Of a stretch of 64,000 nucleotides of DNA, positions 7,647-17,272 are shown piece by piece. The translations under genes were made by a program, and so were the position numbers. The notes beneath the pieces are model-generated. The model was not told the DNA's origin. It was given only the letters and a program-made list of their open reading frames with translations, and did not search any database. Origin of the DNA: Roseibium aestuarii. Its GTDB lineage: Bacteria > Pseudomonadota > Alphaproteobacteria > Rhizobiales > Stappiaceae. The stretch covers positions 1-64,000 of the forward strand of contig NZ_VORA01000001.1 of NCBI RefSeq assembly GCF_008477545.1, given 5' to 3'. Within the stretch, counting starts at the first letter, position 1; every line of letters starts with the position of its first letter.

Positions 7647-9157
7647 CAATGGTTCTCACGTAAAAGCGGAAGTACACCAGCCAGAAAACGACCGGCGCTC
7701 TTACCGAGCCCGCAGATTGACGCTTCGCTCATCGCCGAAGCGAGGTCGTCGAGCCCATCAAGCTGGCCGTCTGCCAGCGCGCGCGCTGACATCTGGCTGC
7801 CGATCCGACAGGGGCTGCACTGGCCACAATTTTCTCGCGCCAGAAAACTGGCCATCTGTGCCGCGATCCACCGCTTATCGTCGTTCGCGCCGAAAACGAT
7901 CACGCTGCCAGTGCCCAATCGCAGGCCGTTCGCGATGAGATCAGCAAGCCGAACGAAACATTGATGAGAGCGAATGATGGTTCCGGCCGATCCGCCGATC
8001 ACCATGCCGCCGAGTTCGTGCCCGTCCTCAAGGCCACCGGCTGCATCGAGCAGCGTGGCGAGCGGTTGCTGCATCCCGGAAACAAGGACCGGACCCGGAC
8101 GACGAACGCGCCCGGAGACACTGAAAAGCGTTGCCGTCGGATCGAGCAACCCGGACACAGCAATATCCGGCTCCATTCTGGCACCCCATGCGGCACGCAG
8201 GCGATAGAATGTCTCGACATTATGCACCAGCGTTGGGCGCCCCATGTAACCATGATCCGTAGGGAATGGCGGCCGCTCGCGAGGCCGTGCAGGGTAGCCT
8301 TCCAAGCTTGAGATCAAAGCCGTTTCTTCACCGCAGATATAAGCGCCACCGCTTCTGCGCAGATGAATGCAAATGTCCGGCGCAATGGCTGCTCGGGCGA
8401 CAGCGTCGATTGCATTCAGCAGAACCGGATGCAGGTGGCTATAATCATCTTTCAGGTAGAAAAATATCGTTCGGGCGCCCGTTATCAGGGCCGCCACCAA
8501 AGCCGCCTCCAACACGGCGTGCGGATCGCTTTCAAGGATTGTTCGGTCCTTGAATGTGGCGATTTCGCCCTCATTCGCGTTCACAATCACGACCGGATCG
8601 CCGCCCGCCGCCATTAAATTCTGCCATTTTTGGTAAACTGGGTATCCGACTCCGGCACGCCCGACAATCCTGCTATTGGCGACCCGATCCAGAATCTCTT
8701 CGCGACTGGCGGGAAACATCAGCAACTGCTCAACAGTCGTATAACCTCCGGCCTTCCGAAACGCGTCGAACGATCGTGGTTGGCTCGTTGCAGCGATACG
8801 GCAGTGCCCCTTGCAAAAAGCATGGTCGCCACTGTCAGTGCCGCGCAGCATGACACAAACCACACTGTCACAACACACATCTCCAGCTTGCCGCCGCGAC
8901 GTCACTTCGTAGTTTACAGCAGGAGAGGCGGTTGCCACCTCGTAGGCTTCAGCGGGACTCAAGCGCAGAAGTCGCGCCACATAAAGCAACGCAGCCTCGC
9001 TCACTCCGCCATGAGCATCCCGGATGTTCAACAGCGTTTCCAGCAGAGCATCACGCGAAGTGCCTAAGCGGGCTACAGCCTCTTCGACCGTAATGATCTC
9101 GGCCGGGGTTGGCTGAGGCTGACGCTTCGGCGCGGGACGATTATGCTTTGTTGCCAC
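7646..9157 (-). CDS. fdsB: NuoEF-like NAD/FMN beta subunit of the fds enzyme
   Basis: 503 residues. An N-terminal NuoE-like part (to ~120) is followed by a NuoF-like FMN/NADH domain (GRAGVGYP, VIVNANEGEIATFKDR, GGAYICGEETAL) and a 4Fe-4S site (ENCGQCSPC with a later ICG). It would move electrons between the molybdenum subunit and NAD. The NuoE cysteines are C96, C101, C115 and C119: the second and third are only 13 residues apart, against about 35 in NuoE, so the 2Fe-2S domain is compressed. GTG at 9157 is chosen for GAGGAAC upstream; it overlaps the end of ptxA by 17 bases, so the pair is translated together. Confidence 0.85.
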   Translation of the reverse strand: MATKHNRPAPKRQPQPTPAEIITVEEAVARLGTSRDALLETLLNIRDAHGGVSEAALLYVARLLRLSPAEAYEVATASPAVNYEVTSRRQAGDVCCDSVVCVMLRGTDSGDHAFCKGHCRIAATSQPRSFDAFRKAGGYTTVEQLLMFPASREEILDRVANSRIVGRAGVGYPVYQKWQNLMAAGGDPVVIVNANEGEIATFKDRTILESDPHAVLEAALVAALITGARTIFFYLKDDYSHLHPVLLNAIDAVARAAIAPDICIHLRRSGGAYICGEETALISSLEGYPARPRERPPFPTDHGYMGRPTLVHNVETFYRLRAAWGARMEPDIAVSGLLDPTATLFSVSGRVRRPGPVLVSGMQQPLATLLDAAGGLEDGHELGGMVIGGSAGTIIRSHQCFVRLADLIANGLRLGTGSVIVFGANDDKRWIAAQMASFLARENCGQCSPCRIGSQMSARALADGQLDGLDDLASAMSEASICGLGKSAGRFLAGVLPLLRENH

Positions 9158-9944
9158 GATATAGTTCCTCACGCACACTCGGGTCGAAATCCGACGGCTT
9201 GCCATTGAAGAAAACTTCGCCGTCCTTCAGTGCCACGATGCGATCCGCATAGCGCAATGCGAAATCGACTTGATGCAAACTGCACATTACAGTCATCCCG
9301 CGATTGCGAGCCGCATCCTGCAAGATCTGGAGGACGTTTTCTGAAGCTTCAGGATCGAGACTGGAGATAGGTTCATCCGCCAGCAAAAGAGATCCACCCT
9401 GCGCAAATGCGCGCGCAATGGCCACACGTTGCTGTTGACCACCAGACAAACTCTCCGCTCGCTGATAGGCTTGGTCCAGCAGCCCGACGCTATCGAGACA
9501 CGCCAGAGCCAGCTGTCGATCATCTTTCGAAAAGCGTCGAACCAGCACACGCAGCAACGACGTGTGCGCGAGTCGCGCGGCAAGAACATTATCGACCGCC
9601 GTCATTCGCTTCACCAAGTTGAACTGCTGGAAGATGAATCCCACCTGGCGGCGAAAATCACTCAGGGCCTGCGAACCAAGACTCGAAACCGTTGTTCCGT
9701 TGATCTTGATCTGACCGCTATCCGGCTCGGCAAGGCGAGTGAGGCAACGGAACAGCGTCGACTTTCCGCCGCCGCTCGGTCCAAGCAGAACGACGAACTC
9801 CCCGCGTAAAACCGAGAAGGAAACGGAGTTGAGGATCGGCCGGCCGCTGAACGACTTGCGCAGATTGCTGACCTCAATGACGTGATCGTCGGCAATCCAC
9901 ACGGACTGGACATCCGACATGTCGGTACGAGCAAGCGTGTTCAT
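9141..9944 (-). CDS. ptxA: Phosphite/phosphonate ABC transporter ATPase
   Basis: 267 residues with Walker A GPSGGGKST, Q-loop FIFQQFN, signature LSGGQQQRV and Walker B LLADEP, all of the PhnC/PtxA type. It energises uptake of phosphite or a related reduced-P anion with the permease directly upstream. I prefer the ATG at 9944 to the GTG at 9953 because AAGG stands about ten bases before the former. The permease stop lies 12 bases before this start and the 3' end overlaps fdsB. Named ptxA because of the nearby ptxD; the ATPase alone would fit phnC. Confidence 0.88.
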   Translation of the reverse strand: MNTLARTDMSDVQSVWIADDHVIEVSNLRKSFSGRPILNSVSFSVLRGEFVVLLGPSGGGKSTLFRCLTRLAEPDSGQIKINGTTVSSLGSQALSDFRRQVGFIFQQFNLVKRMTAVDNVLAARLAHTSLLRVLVRRFSKDDRQLALACLDSVGLLDQAYQRAESLSGGQQQRVAIARAFAQGGSLLLADEPISSLDPEASENVLQILQDAARNRGMTVMCSLHQVDFALRYADRIVALKDGEVFFNGKPSDFDPSVREELYRGNKA

Positions 9945-9956
9945 GCTGTTCACACC

Positions 9957-10817
9957 TTATGCGCGGATCGGAGAGCGCAGCGTCTTGCTGGCTTTCGCGT
10001 TCGGATTCAGGATCAGGTTGCGTACCCAGGAACTAATAGTGTCGATGGCGATTACCATGGCGAGGATGACGCCAAGGACGACAATCATTTTTGGAAAGTC
10101 CAGCAGGTCAATCGAATCTTTCAGTGTCTGCCCGATGCCGCCTGCGCCAACGATGCCGAGAACCGTCGAGGCGCGGACATTGAACTCCCAGATATAGAGA
10201 GTGGAGGCGATGATATTGGGCCAGACATCCGGCAGAAGGGCATAGCGGAACGCTTTCACGCGGCCTGCGCCGGTAAGCTGCACGGCCTCTACTGGCCCCG
10301 GATTGGCGGGTTCAATGACTTCTGTAAGCAACTTGCCCAGTGCTCCGACCATATTGAACATGATGGCCAGCACTCCGGTGAATGGGCCAAATCCGACAGC
10401 AGCGACGAATATCAGCGCGAAGACCAGCACTTCCGTACCCCGCAGGATCGAGAAAATGCCACGCACGAAGCGATAGAGAATCATGTTGGGCGTGGTGTTG
10501 CGGGCTGCCAAGGGTACAAGTGGAATGCAAACGAGTAACGCTAAGATCGTCCCGACGGTCGCCATCGCAAGTGTCTGGAATGCATCCTGCAGAACCCGAT
10601 CAATATCGCTCAGATCAGGCGGAAACATTTGAACAAACCAGCTGCCGATTTTCGGTAGGCCGTTCAGGAGCTTGGACAAATCAAACTGCACAACCGAGAA
10701 TGCGGTCGCAAGAAACACCACGACACATAGGAATGTCGCGAAGTTTCGCAGGGCTTGCCAAGACAAGATTGTCTGAGATGGCTCGATGTAACGCTTTTTG
10801 TCGAAGCTCGCGATCAT
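9957..10817 (-). CDS. ptxC: Phosphite/phosphonate ABC permease
   Basis: 286 residues, a PhnE/PtxC-type inner-membrane permease. There is one N-terminal membrane segment (FATFLCVVVFLATAFSV, ~27-45), a periplasmic stretch, and a five-to-six-helix BPD_transp_1 domain with the EAA-like loop EVIEPANPGPVEA. It sits between the binding protein and the ATPase in one operon; a 134-base gap separates it from ptxB. It is intact and of normal length. Confidence 0.87.
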   Translation of the reverse strand: MIASFDKKRYIEPSQTILSWQALRNFATFLCVVVFLATAFSVVQFDLSKLLNGLPKIGSWFVQMFPPDLSDIDRVLQDAFQTLAMATVGTILALLVCIPLVPLAARNTTPNMILYRFVRGIFSILRGTEVLVFALIFVAAVGFGPFTGVLAIMFNMVGALGKLLTEVIEPANPGPVEAVQLTGAGRVKAFRYALLPDVWPNIIASTLYIWEFNVRASTVLGIVGAGGIGQTLKDSIDLLDFPKMIVVLGVILAMVIAIDTISSWVRNLILNPNAKASKTLRSPIRA

Positions 10818-10951
10818 ATTGAATCTTGCCCAACCATTTTTGCTCGATGTGAATATTGCGACATCAACCGGAGATCCTGCGCCGAGAACTAGCGACAGGG
10901 TTTTCCCACCTGTCGCCGGATTTTCGACGCGAGGCGAATCCCGCCGTTCCC

Positions 10952-11860
<909 letters not shown>

Positions 11861-11923
11861 TCAAACCGACCTAGCGGCGACTTCAGATTGCCGCCCGTCT
11901 GATATCCTCAGACAGGATTGTGG

Positions 11924-11959
11924 ATTACATTTTTCAATGACAAGATTATTACATTGTAA
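11924..11959 (-). promoter_or_regulatory. Putative PtxE operator upstream of ptxB
   Basis: Read towards ptxB, the site ATTGAAAAATGTAAT (11924-11938) contains T-N11-A, the usual LysR half-site pattern, and a perfect palindrome TTACATTGTAA (11949-11959) lies next to it. The first element recurs almost exactly before ptxE at 12922, in the same orientation relative to the gene. Confidence 0.5.
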
Positions 11960-12110
11960 AAACGAATTCAAAATTTAGCCCAATCGGAGCGCCGTATCGC
12001 GGCTCTACGCTCCTAGGTCGTGTGGACGGATTGTCGCAAGATGATGGTTTCTGGATTCCCAAATCAGTTCGTCGGTGATTCATGGCTTGTCGGCTGCGGA
12101 GGGGTCGACA

Positions 12111-12864
12111 ATGCTGACGCGGATGACGGAGAATGACTGGGAGATTGCAGTCGAGGTGTTGCGCGCCGTGCGCTCGAGGCGCGGCGAGCGCGGTCATGAC
12201 GATCGGAAATTCCTTGAGGCGCTGCACTATCATCGTGCACAACATCACGTGGCGGGCGCTGCCGGCCGAGTTCGGCAACTGGAACAGCGTGTGGAAGCGC
12301 TTCTGGCGGCTGAGTCGATCGGGCACGTTCGAGGCGTCCTTCTAGGCCCTGGGCGAACACCAGCAAGAGCGCGCATCTGGTGCAGATGTTCGACTCCACG
12401 ATCATGTGGGCGCACGTGTCGGCGGCGGGCGCAAAAGGGGGCAGACGCCCAGGCGCTCGGCAGATCGCATCAAGACCGACTGCGACGGCCATCCGATCGC
12501 GTTCCACCTGACCGGCGGCGAGGCCAGCGACAGCTGCAACTTCGAGATCCTGCTCAGTATCGGCCCCGCCGTCGCGCCGCGCGCGGCGATCGCCGACAGG
12601 GGCTACGATGCCAAGGCAACCGCGAGGCCGCGCGCGATCGAGGCATCTGCCCGGTCATCCCCTATCGGAACAGCGCGAAGGAGCGGCCGAAGTTCTTAGC
12701 CAAAGCGCTCTACAAGGGCCGTGCCCGCATTGAGCAGGCGGTCGGCAAGACTCAAGAGGTTCAAGCGCGTTGCCATGCGCTGCGAAAAGACGGCGCAGAA
12801 CTACGCATCATTCGTCGCCCTTGCCTGCGGCTTCACCTTGATCATATCCGTCCACACGGCCTAG
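12111..12864 (+). pseudogene. Degenerate IS5-family transposase
   Basis: Matches to an IS5-type transposase run through all three frames: RSRRGERGHDD, ALPAEFGNWNSVWKRFWRL, AFHLTGGEASDS, IADRGYDAKA, ALYKGRARIEQAVGK and, in a further frame, QNYASFVALACGF to a TAG at 12862. Several frameshifts destroy it. It lies in the space between the divergent ptxB and ptxE promoters, so it probably inserted in the ptx intergenic region and then decayed. Confidence 0.88.
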
Positions 12865-12921
12865 ACTTATCTTGCGTGAAGGTTCATGAGGATTTTTTTT
12901 TTTGGAACTTGTAGAGATTAG

Positions 12922-12936
12922 ATTGACAAATGTAAT
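12922..12936 (+). promoter_or_regulatory. Putative PtxE operator upstream of ptxE
   Basis: ATTGACAAATGTAAT differs at one base from the site before ptxB and has the T-N11-A LysR pattern. It ends 57 bases before the chosen ptxE start, a usual place for autoregulation by a LysR protein. A second partial copy (GCAAATGTCCG) follows at about 12945. Confidence 0.5.
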
Positions 12937-12993
12937 TCTCATCGGCAAATGTCCGTTTGCAATCCACGTGGTCATAGATGGTCGAGACGCCCG

Positions 12994-13902
12994 ATGCTGT
13001 CCCTGGCTCAAGTTCAAACGTTTCTGGCCATTCTCGACGAAGGGAGCATCCAGCAGGCAGCACAACGTCTGTCCTGTTCGCAGCCCACCGTTTCGCAACA
13101 ATTACGTAAACTGGAAGAGTATCTCGGCGCAGCACTGATCTTCCGCAATCGCGGACAATCAGTGCCAACGCAAGCTGGCCAGCTTTTCATCCCGCATGCC
13201 CGCTCGCTCATGGCCGCCGCCGAACGCTCTCGTGCCGTTATCGAGAATCGCCGGCTCAATCTGGTGGCCAGCGGCAATATCGGTGTCTATCTCGCGCCGC
13301 GCCTGGTGGCTGATTTCGAAACAAGAAGACGCGGCGAATATTCTGTTGACCTTGCGATCACCACGAACCGGGGCGCCATCGATGCGTTGCTCTCGGGGAC
13401 AGCCGACGTTGTGATGTCAGAATGGCGCGAAACCCATCCAAGCATCGAGTGGCTGAGCTGGTGTCGCGAGAAGCTGGTTGTCATCGCGCCAAAAGACCAT
13501 CTGCTTGCCCGCCAATCGCTTATCAGCAAAGACGAGCTGCTTTCTTACCCGATCATTGGCGGCGAAAGCGGCACGGGAACGGGCCGGATTTTGCGCGACT
13601 TCTTCGGACAAGACAGTTGCAAACTGCAGATTGGGCGGCAGCTTGGAAGCACCGCGGCGGTCAAGGAAGCCGTCAAGGCAGGCCTCGGATTATCGATCGT
13701 GCTTGCCTATACAGTTGAAAGCGAAGTTGCCTCTGGCTCCCTAGTCGCCCTCGATATCAAGGAAGCCGACATCTTCAAGACCCTGTATCTCGGAATTTCC
13801 GCCGACTGTCCTCAGTCGTCACTGACTCGCGCCTTCGTGCATCATTGCACCACCCATACACAGCAGGATGCACACATTCCTTCGGCCGGCTCATCCCACT
13901 GA
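12994..13902 (+). CDS. ptxE: LysR-type regulator of the phosphite genes
   Basis: 302 residues: N-terminal winged HTH (FLAILDEGSIQQAAQRLSCS, SQPTVSQQLRKLE) and a C-terminal substrate-binding domain of the LysR family. The ATG at 12994 puts the HTH at the expected distance; an in-frame ATG at 12949 would add 15 unusual residues. It stands 30 bases before ptxD on the same strand, the position and family of PtxE in described ptx clusters. Likely activator of ptxD and of ptxBCA-fdsBA through the T-N11-A sites on both sides of the IS5 relic. Confidence 0.87.
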   Translation: MLSLAQVQTFLAILDEGSIQQAAQRLSCSQPTVSQQLRKLEEYLGAALIFRNRGQSVPTQAGQLFIPHARSLMAAAERSRAVIENRRLNLVASGNIGVYLAPRLVADFETRRRGEYSVDLAITTNRGAIDALLSGTADVVMSEWRETHPSIEWLSWCREKLVVIAPKDHLLARQSLISKDELLSYPIIGGESGTGTGRILRDFFGQDSCKLQIGRQLGSTAAVKEAVKAGLGLSIVLAYTVESEVASGSLVALDIKEADIFKTLYLGISADCPQSSLTRAFVHHCTTHTQQDAHIPSAGSSH

Positions 13903-13932
13903 AGAACTCTCCCTCACTGACAGGATCACTCC

Positions 13933-14913
13933 ATGGCACGCAAGACACTGGTTACAAACTGGGTTCACGATGCTGTCGTCGACCTACTCAAGACACGTGG
14001 CGATGTCGTTACAAATCCCAATCGCGTGCCCTGGTCGCGAAGCGAGCTGTTGGTGCGCATGCAGGGCGTTGATGGCATGATTGCCTTCATGCCGGATCAT
14101 ATTGACGAGGACTTTCTGGCACAGTCACCGGATCTGCGCGTTATCGCGTGCGCCCTAAAAGGTGCCGACAACTTTGATCTCGAGGCGTGTCGAAGCCGCG
14201 GCGTTGCTGTGAGTATCGTTCCGGATCTTCTGACAGCTCCCACGGCCGAACTCACGATTGGCCTCATGATTTCGCTGGGACGAAATCTTCTGCAAGCCGA
14301 CCGCGCTATTCGCGACGCCGGTTTCTCCGGCTGGCGCCCGGAATTCTATGGCACCGGCCTTGATGGATCGACTGTCGGCATAGTTGGCATGGGCGCAATC
14401 GGTCAGGCGATCGCCCACCGATTGCGGGCTTTCCGCTGCCGGATCGTCTATTTTGACGCCAATCCGATAACACCTGCGAAGGAAGACGCACTAGGCTTGA
14501 TTCGAAGCGAGCTGAACCGTCTGCTTGAGGTGAGTGACTATGTTGTGCTCGCTTTGCCGCTGACGCACGCGACCCATCACATTATCAACGCGGACACTCT
14601 GGCGGAGATGAAACGCGGCGCGCTTCTTATCAATCCGGCTCGCGGCTCGCTGGTCGACGAAGCGGCGGTTGCGGATTCTCTAGAGTCGGGCGCGCTCGGC
14701 GGCTATGCGGCGGACGTTTTCGAGCTGGAGGACTGGGCACTCGTCAACCGGCCGACCTGCATTGAAGAACGCCTCCTGACGCACGCAAACACGGTCTTCA
14801 CGCCGCATCTCGGTTCGGCCGTTGCATCGGTTCGTCGAGACATCGAACTGGCGGCGGCGCGTGACATCATCCGGTATCTGGATGGCGCGCCAATGCTCGG
14901 ACGTGTTGTTTAA
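13933..14913 (+). CDS. ptxD: Phosphite dehydrogenase (NAD-dependent)
   Basis: 326 residues of the D-2-hydroxyacid dehydrogenase family. It aligns by number with my recollection of Pseudomonas stutzeri WM88 PtxD: Met53, Lys76 (CALKGADNFD), Trp134, Tyr139 (FYGTGL), Arg237 (NPARGS), Glu266 (FELEDWA) and His292 (FTPHLGSAV) are all in place, and the Rossmann motif GMGAIG is at 152-157. It would oxidise phosphite to phosphate, making NADH. Position 175, which in WM88 is Glu and sets NAD preference, is Asp, so NAD is the likely cofactor. It is cotranscribed with ptxE; downstream is remnant DNA. Confidence 0.96.
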   Translation: MARKTLVTNWVHDAVVDLLKTRGDVVTNPNRVPWSRSELLVRMQGVDGMIAFMPDHIDEDFLAQSPDLRVIACALKGADNFDLEACRSRGVAVSIVPDLLTAPTAELTIGLMISLGRNLLQADRAIRDAGFSGWRPEFYGTGLDGSTVGIVGMGAIGQAIAHRLRAFRCRIVYFDANPITPAKEDALGLIRSELNRLLEVSDYVVLALPLTHATHHIINADTLAEMKRGALLINPARGSLVDEAAVADSLESGALGGYAADVFELEDWALVNRPTCIEERLLTHANTVFTPHLGSAVASVRRDIELAAARDIIRYLDGAPMLGRVV

Positions 14914-15137
14914 CAGACCATCCTTGTTGCGATTGATAGAGCGTGAATGGCACGCCACACGCCCGCAATCTCTTCCGGCACGAGGCCCGTCCGCTTGTCT
15001 CCCGCTTGGCGAGGTAGCAATTCACTAGACCAGATATCGGTGCTCGCCCCCCGAGCCTTCGCTTCCAACTCCCCATATTCCCTCGGCGGCTGCTCGCGAT
15101 CAGGGGTGCGGAGGACATACATTCCCTGCCCCAGACC
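14914..15137. other. Non-coding or decayed DNA after ptxD
   Basis: Short frames exist on both strands here, but none has a recognisable family, a good ribosome-binding site or a coupled neighbour. A minus frame reads GDKRTGLVPEEIAGVWRA and might be a relic of a real gene. I see no terminator directly after ptxD. Confidence 0.4.
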
Positions 15138-15227
15138 CTAGACGGCCAGGTCCATTCCCTCGGCCGTGCCCAGGTAATCCGCGACGATCAGGTCGTTCTC
15201 TTCATCCGTCCAGGGCCCGTTCGACAT
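15138..15227 (-). pseudogene. N-terminal fragment of a conserved alphaproteobacterial protein
   Basis: A 29-residue frame begins MSNGPWTDEENDLIVADY, which resembles the start of a larger conserved protein common in alphaproteobacteria, and then hits a TAG after diverging. Only the beginning is preserved, so this is a truncation at the island edge. The full-length function is not known to me with certainty. Confidence 0.5.
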
Positions 15228-15561
15228 TGCGCCAGGCTATGGGCACGAAGTCTGTTTGTCATCAGAGACTTCCGGCAGTGTCCTGGCTGGGTTCGAACGC
15301 TGCCGCCCGACTTTGGGATCGGCCGCCACGGAGCCGTCCTCTCGACCGTCCTGCGCCTTCGTGTCGGTCTCCGTCACCGGATTATCTCGCGAACGGGAAG
15401 AACCACTGAACGCGGCAACCCATTGGAATTTTCAGAATGTTTCAAGCCGTCCCGTACCGTCGAGGGGCGCTCGAAGAGAGACGCGGGCCATCCGGAGACC
15501 CGTTCTGCGTCAAGCGCCCAGTCTCCGAAGGGCGGATAGCCCCTGCCAACGCCCTTTGAAA

Positions 15562-15592
15562 CAAAAGGAAGAAAGGCCCCAATCGGGGCCCT
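15562..15592 (-). terminator. Terminator after tRNA-Ser
   Basis: On the minus strand GGCCCC-GATT-GGGGCC is followed by TTTCTTCCTTTT, a Rho-independent terminator about 25 bases past the tRNA 3' end. Confidence 0.7.
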
Positions 15593-15615
15593 TGGACGGA
15601 TTCAGTATCTGAATG

Positions 15616-15705
15616 TGGCGGAGAGAGAGGGATTCGAACCCTCGGAACGCTTGCGCGCTCAACGGTTTTCGAGACCGCCCCGTTCAACCACTCCGGCACC
15701 TCTCC
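15616..15705 (-). tRNA. tRNA-Ser(CGA)
   Basis: A 90-base cloverleaf with long variable arm: acceptor GGAGAGG paired with the 3' strand before G and an encoded CCA, D-arm around GGTTGAACGG, anticodon loop TCTCGAAAA (anticodon CGA), variable arm GAGCGCGCAAGCGTTC, T-arm GGGTTCGAATCCC. The 3' end faces the accessory region, the usual orientation for a tRNA serving as an integration site. Confidence 0.95.
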
Positions 15706-16009
15706 GCGGTCCTTGGACTTGAAACGGGTGTTCAAGTGGCGCGGAACATAGACAAGGGTCGGAGCGCTCGCAAGAGCGGTTTTGAAAAATCGACGGCTTT
15801 TTTTGCAGGTGTCGAAAGGCGCTGATCGAGGGGCCGGTGCTGCGGTTGATTTTGCAGGCTCGCGTCACCTTGCGTCAGGCGCGGTTCTCGGGAACCTTCG
15901 CGGGCGATGCGAGGCCTTGCCGGACGCGGACCTCCACCCCATGTTGGTGCGGCGCCGGGGTGCGTGGCCCAAGCCCGCGTGGCGCAAGACGTTTTTGCCG
16001 TCAAATCCG
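15706..16009. other. Intergenic region between tRNA-Ser and the rplU promoter
   Basis: About 300 bases without a supported gene. It should hold the tRNA-Ser promoter on the minus strand; I could not place its boxes with confidence. Nothing else is recognisable. Confidence 0.4.
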
Positions 16010-16037
16010 TTGACTTGAGATGCGATCTGCATATAGT
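16010..16037 (+). promoter_or_regulatory. Likely promoter of rplU-rpmA
   Basis: TTGACT (16010-16015) and TATAGT (16032-16037) are spaced by 16 bases, a good sigma-70-type promoter. It stands about 200 bases before rplU, leaving a long leader that I cannot assign to a known structure. Confidence 0.55.
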
Positions 16038-16243
16038 GCGCGGGCTTGTGAAAGGCTTCGTGCCCTTTGCAGGTTTCACTCCGTCACGCTCAAGGCCGGG
16101 CAAGCACTCCCGAAACCCTTCGGAACTGCGGTCTCAAAGCTCTGACAGATCTGCGCTTTTGCGCCGGACTGGCAGACGCCGGGAAGCTGACACGTCCGGG
16201 TCTCCCGGACACACCAAAGAACGAAAAGAAGGACGTGCGAGAC

Positions 16244-16810
16244 ATGTTCGCAGTGATCAAGACCGGCGGCAAGCAGTACACCGTCGCCGCCAACGACCTC
16301 CTGAAGGTCGAAAAGCTGGAAGCCGAAGACGGCGCAACCGTGACCTTCGACGAAGTGCTCATGGTCGGCAACGGCACCGACACCACCGTTGGCGCTCCGC
16401 TCGTGGAAGGCGCAACCGTGGTTGCAGAAGTGGTCAAGCAGGGCCGCGACCGCAAGATCATCATTTTCAAGAAGCGTCGTCGGCAGAACTCCCGTCGTCG
16501 CAACGGTCATCGTCAGGCCTACACCGTCCTCAAGGTGACGGACATCCTGACCGGTGGCGCGAAGCCGGCCCAGAAGGCCGCTCCGAAGAAGGCTGAAGCC
16601 GCTGCGGCTGAAGGCGATGACCTGAAGCAGCTCGATGGCGCCGGTCCGGCAGCCGTCAAGAAGCTGAACGAAGCTGGCATCACCACCTTCGCACAGATCG
16701 CCGCCATGTCGGCTGACGACGTCGCTCGCGTTGAAGAAGAAACCGGCCTCAAGGGCAAGTTCGAACGCGGTAACTGGGTTGAACAGGCCAAGGAACTGGC
16801 CGGCAAGTAA
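16244..16810 (+). CDS. rplU: 50S ribosomal protein L21 with C-terminal extension
   Basis: 188 residues. Residues 1-103 are a standard L21 ([33 protein letters not shown]). A linker rich in Ala, Lys and Pro follows, then a ~60-residue helix-hairpin-helix-like domain ([31 protein letters not shown]) of the kind seen as an extension in alphaproteobacterial L21. The ATG at 16244 is the family start. The gene precedes rpmA by 52 bases in the usual rplU-rpmA pair. Confidence 0.95.
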   Translation: MFAVIKTGGKQYTVAANDLLKVEKLEAEDGATVTFDEVLMVGNGTDTTVGAPLVEGATVVAEVVKQGRDRKIIIFKKRRRQNSRRRNGHRQAYTVLKVTDILTGGAKPAQKAAPKKAEAAAAEGDDLKQLDGAGPAAVKKLNEAGITTFAQIAAMSADDVARVEEETGLKGKFERGNWVEQAKELAGK

Positions 16811-16862
16811 GCCGCCGTCCCCTTCAGGTCCCAAGTTCTAGAGAAAACGAGGAGTAACCCTC

Positions 16863-17132
16863 ATGGCACACAAAAAGGCAGGCGGCTCGTCCCGTAACGG
16901 CCGCGATTCCGCTGGTCGCCGTCTCGGCATCAAGAAGTTCGGCGGCGAAGCCGTGATCCCGGGCAACATCATCGCGCGTCAGCGCGGCACCACCTGGCAT
17001 CCGGGCACCGGCGTTGGCATGGGCAAGGACCACACCATCTTCGCGACCGTCGAAGGCAAGGTTGAGTTCCAGGCCAAAGCCAACAAGCGAACCTACATCA
17101 ACGTGCTTCCGGTAGCGGAAGCCGCGGAGTAA
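16863..17132 (+). CDS. rpmA: 50S ribosomal protein L27
   Basis: 89 residues with the family signature [30 protein letters not shown] and [12 protein letters not shown]. Its flexible N-terminus reaches the peptidyl-transferase centre. AACGAGGAGTAACC before the ATG is a strong ribosome-binding site. Partner of rplU; a terminator follows. Confidence 0.97.
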   Translation: MAHKKAGGSSRNGRDSAGRRLGIKKFGGEAVIPGNIIARQRGTTWHPGTGVGMGKDHTIFATVEGKVEFQAKANKRTYINVLPVAEAAE

Positions 17133-17212
17133 AGCCGACGTGTCATCAAAACCGCCGGCGCCCCATAGCCCCGGCGGTTCGAGATGAACCGGTCAAAGGT
17201 CCGAAGAGATCG

Positions 17213-17248
17213 AAAAGGGGAGATGGGTCGCCATCTCCCCTTTTTTTC
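17213..17248 (+). terminator. Terminator after rpmA
   Basis: A perfect 14-bp stem AAAAGGGGAGATGG / CCATCTCCCCTTTT with loop GTCG and a T run; ends the rplU-rpmA unit. Confidence 0.9.
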
Positions 17249-17272
17249 TTCATGCTTTGATCGGAGTTTTAC

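Noticed and set aside
13933-14913. Generic D-2-hydroxyacid or glyoxylate dehydrogenase
   Set aside because: The residues Met53, Lys76, Trp134, Tyr139, Arg237, Glu266 and His292 together are specific to phosphite dehydrogenase.
14947-15141. 64-aa plus-strand ORF after ptxD
   Set aside because: No ribosome-binding site, and both strands have competing short frames; more likely decayed DNA.
15281-15300. T-arm-like GGTTCGAAC
   Set aside because: No acceptor, anticodon arm or CCA around it; chance match.
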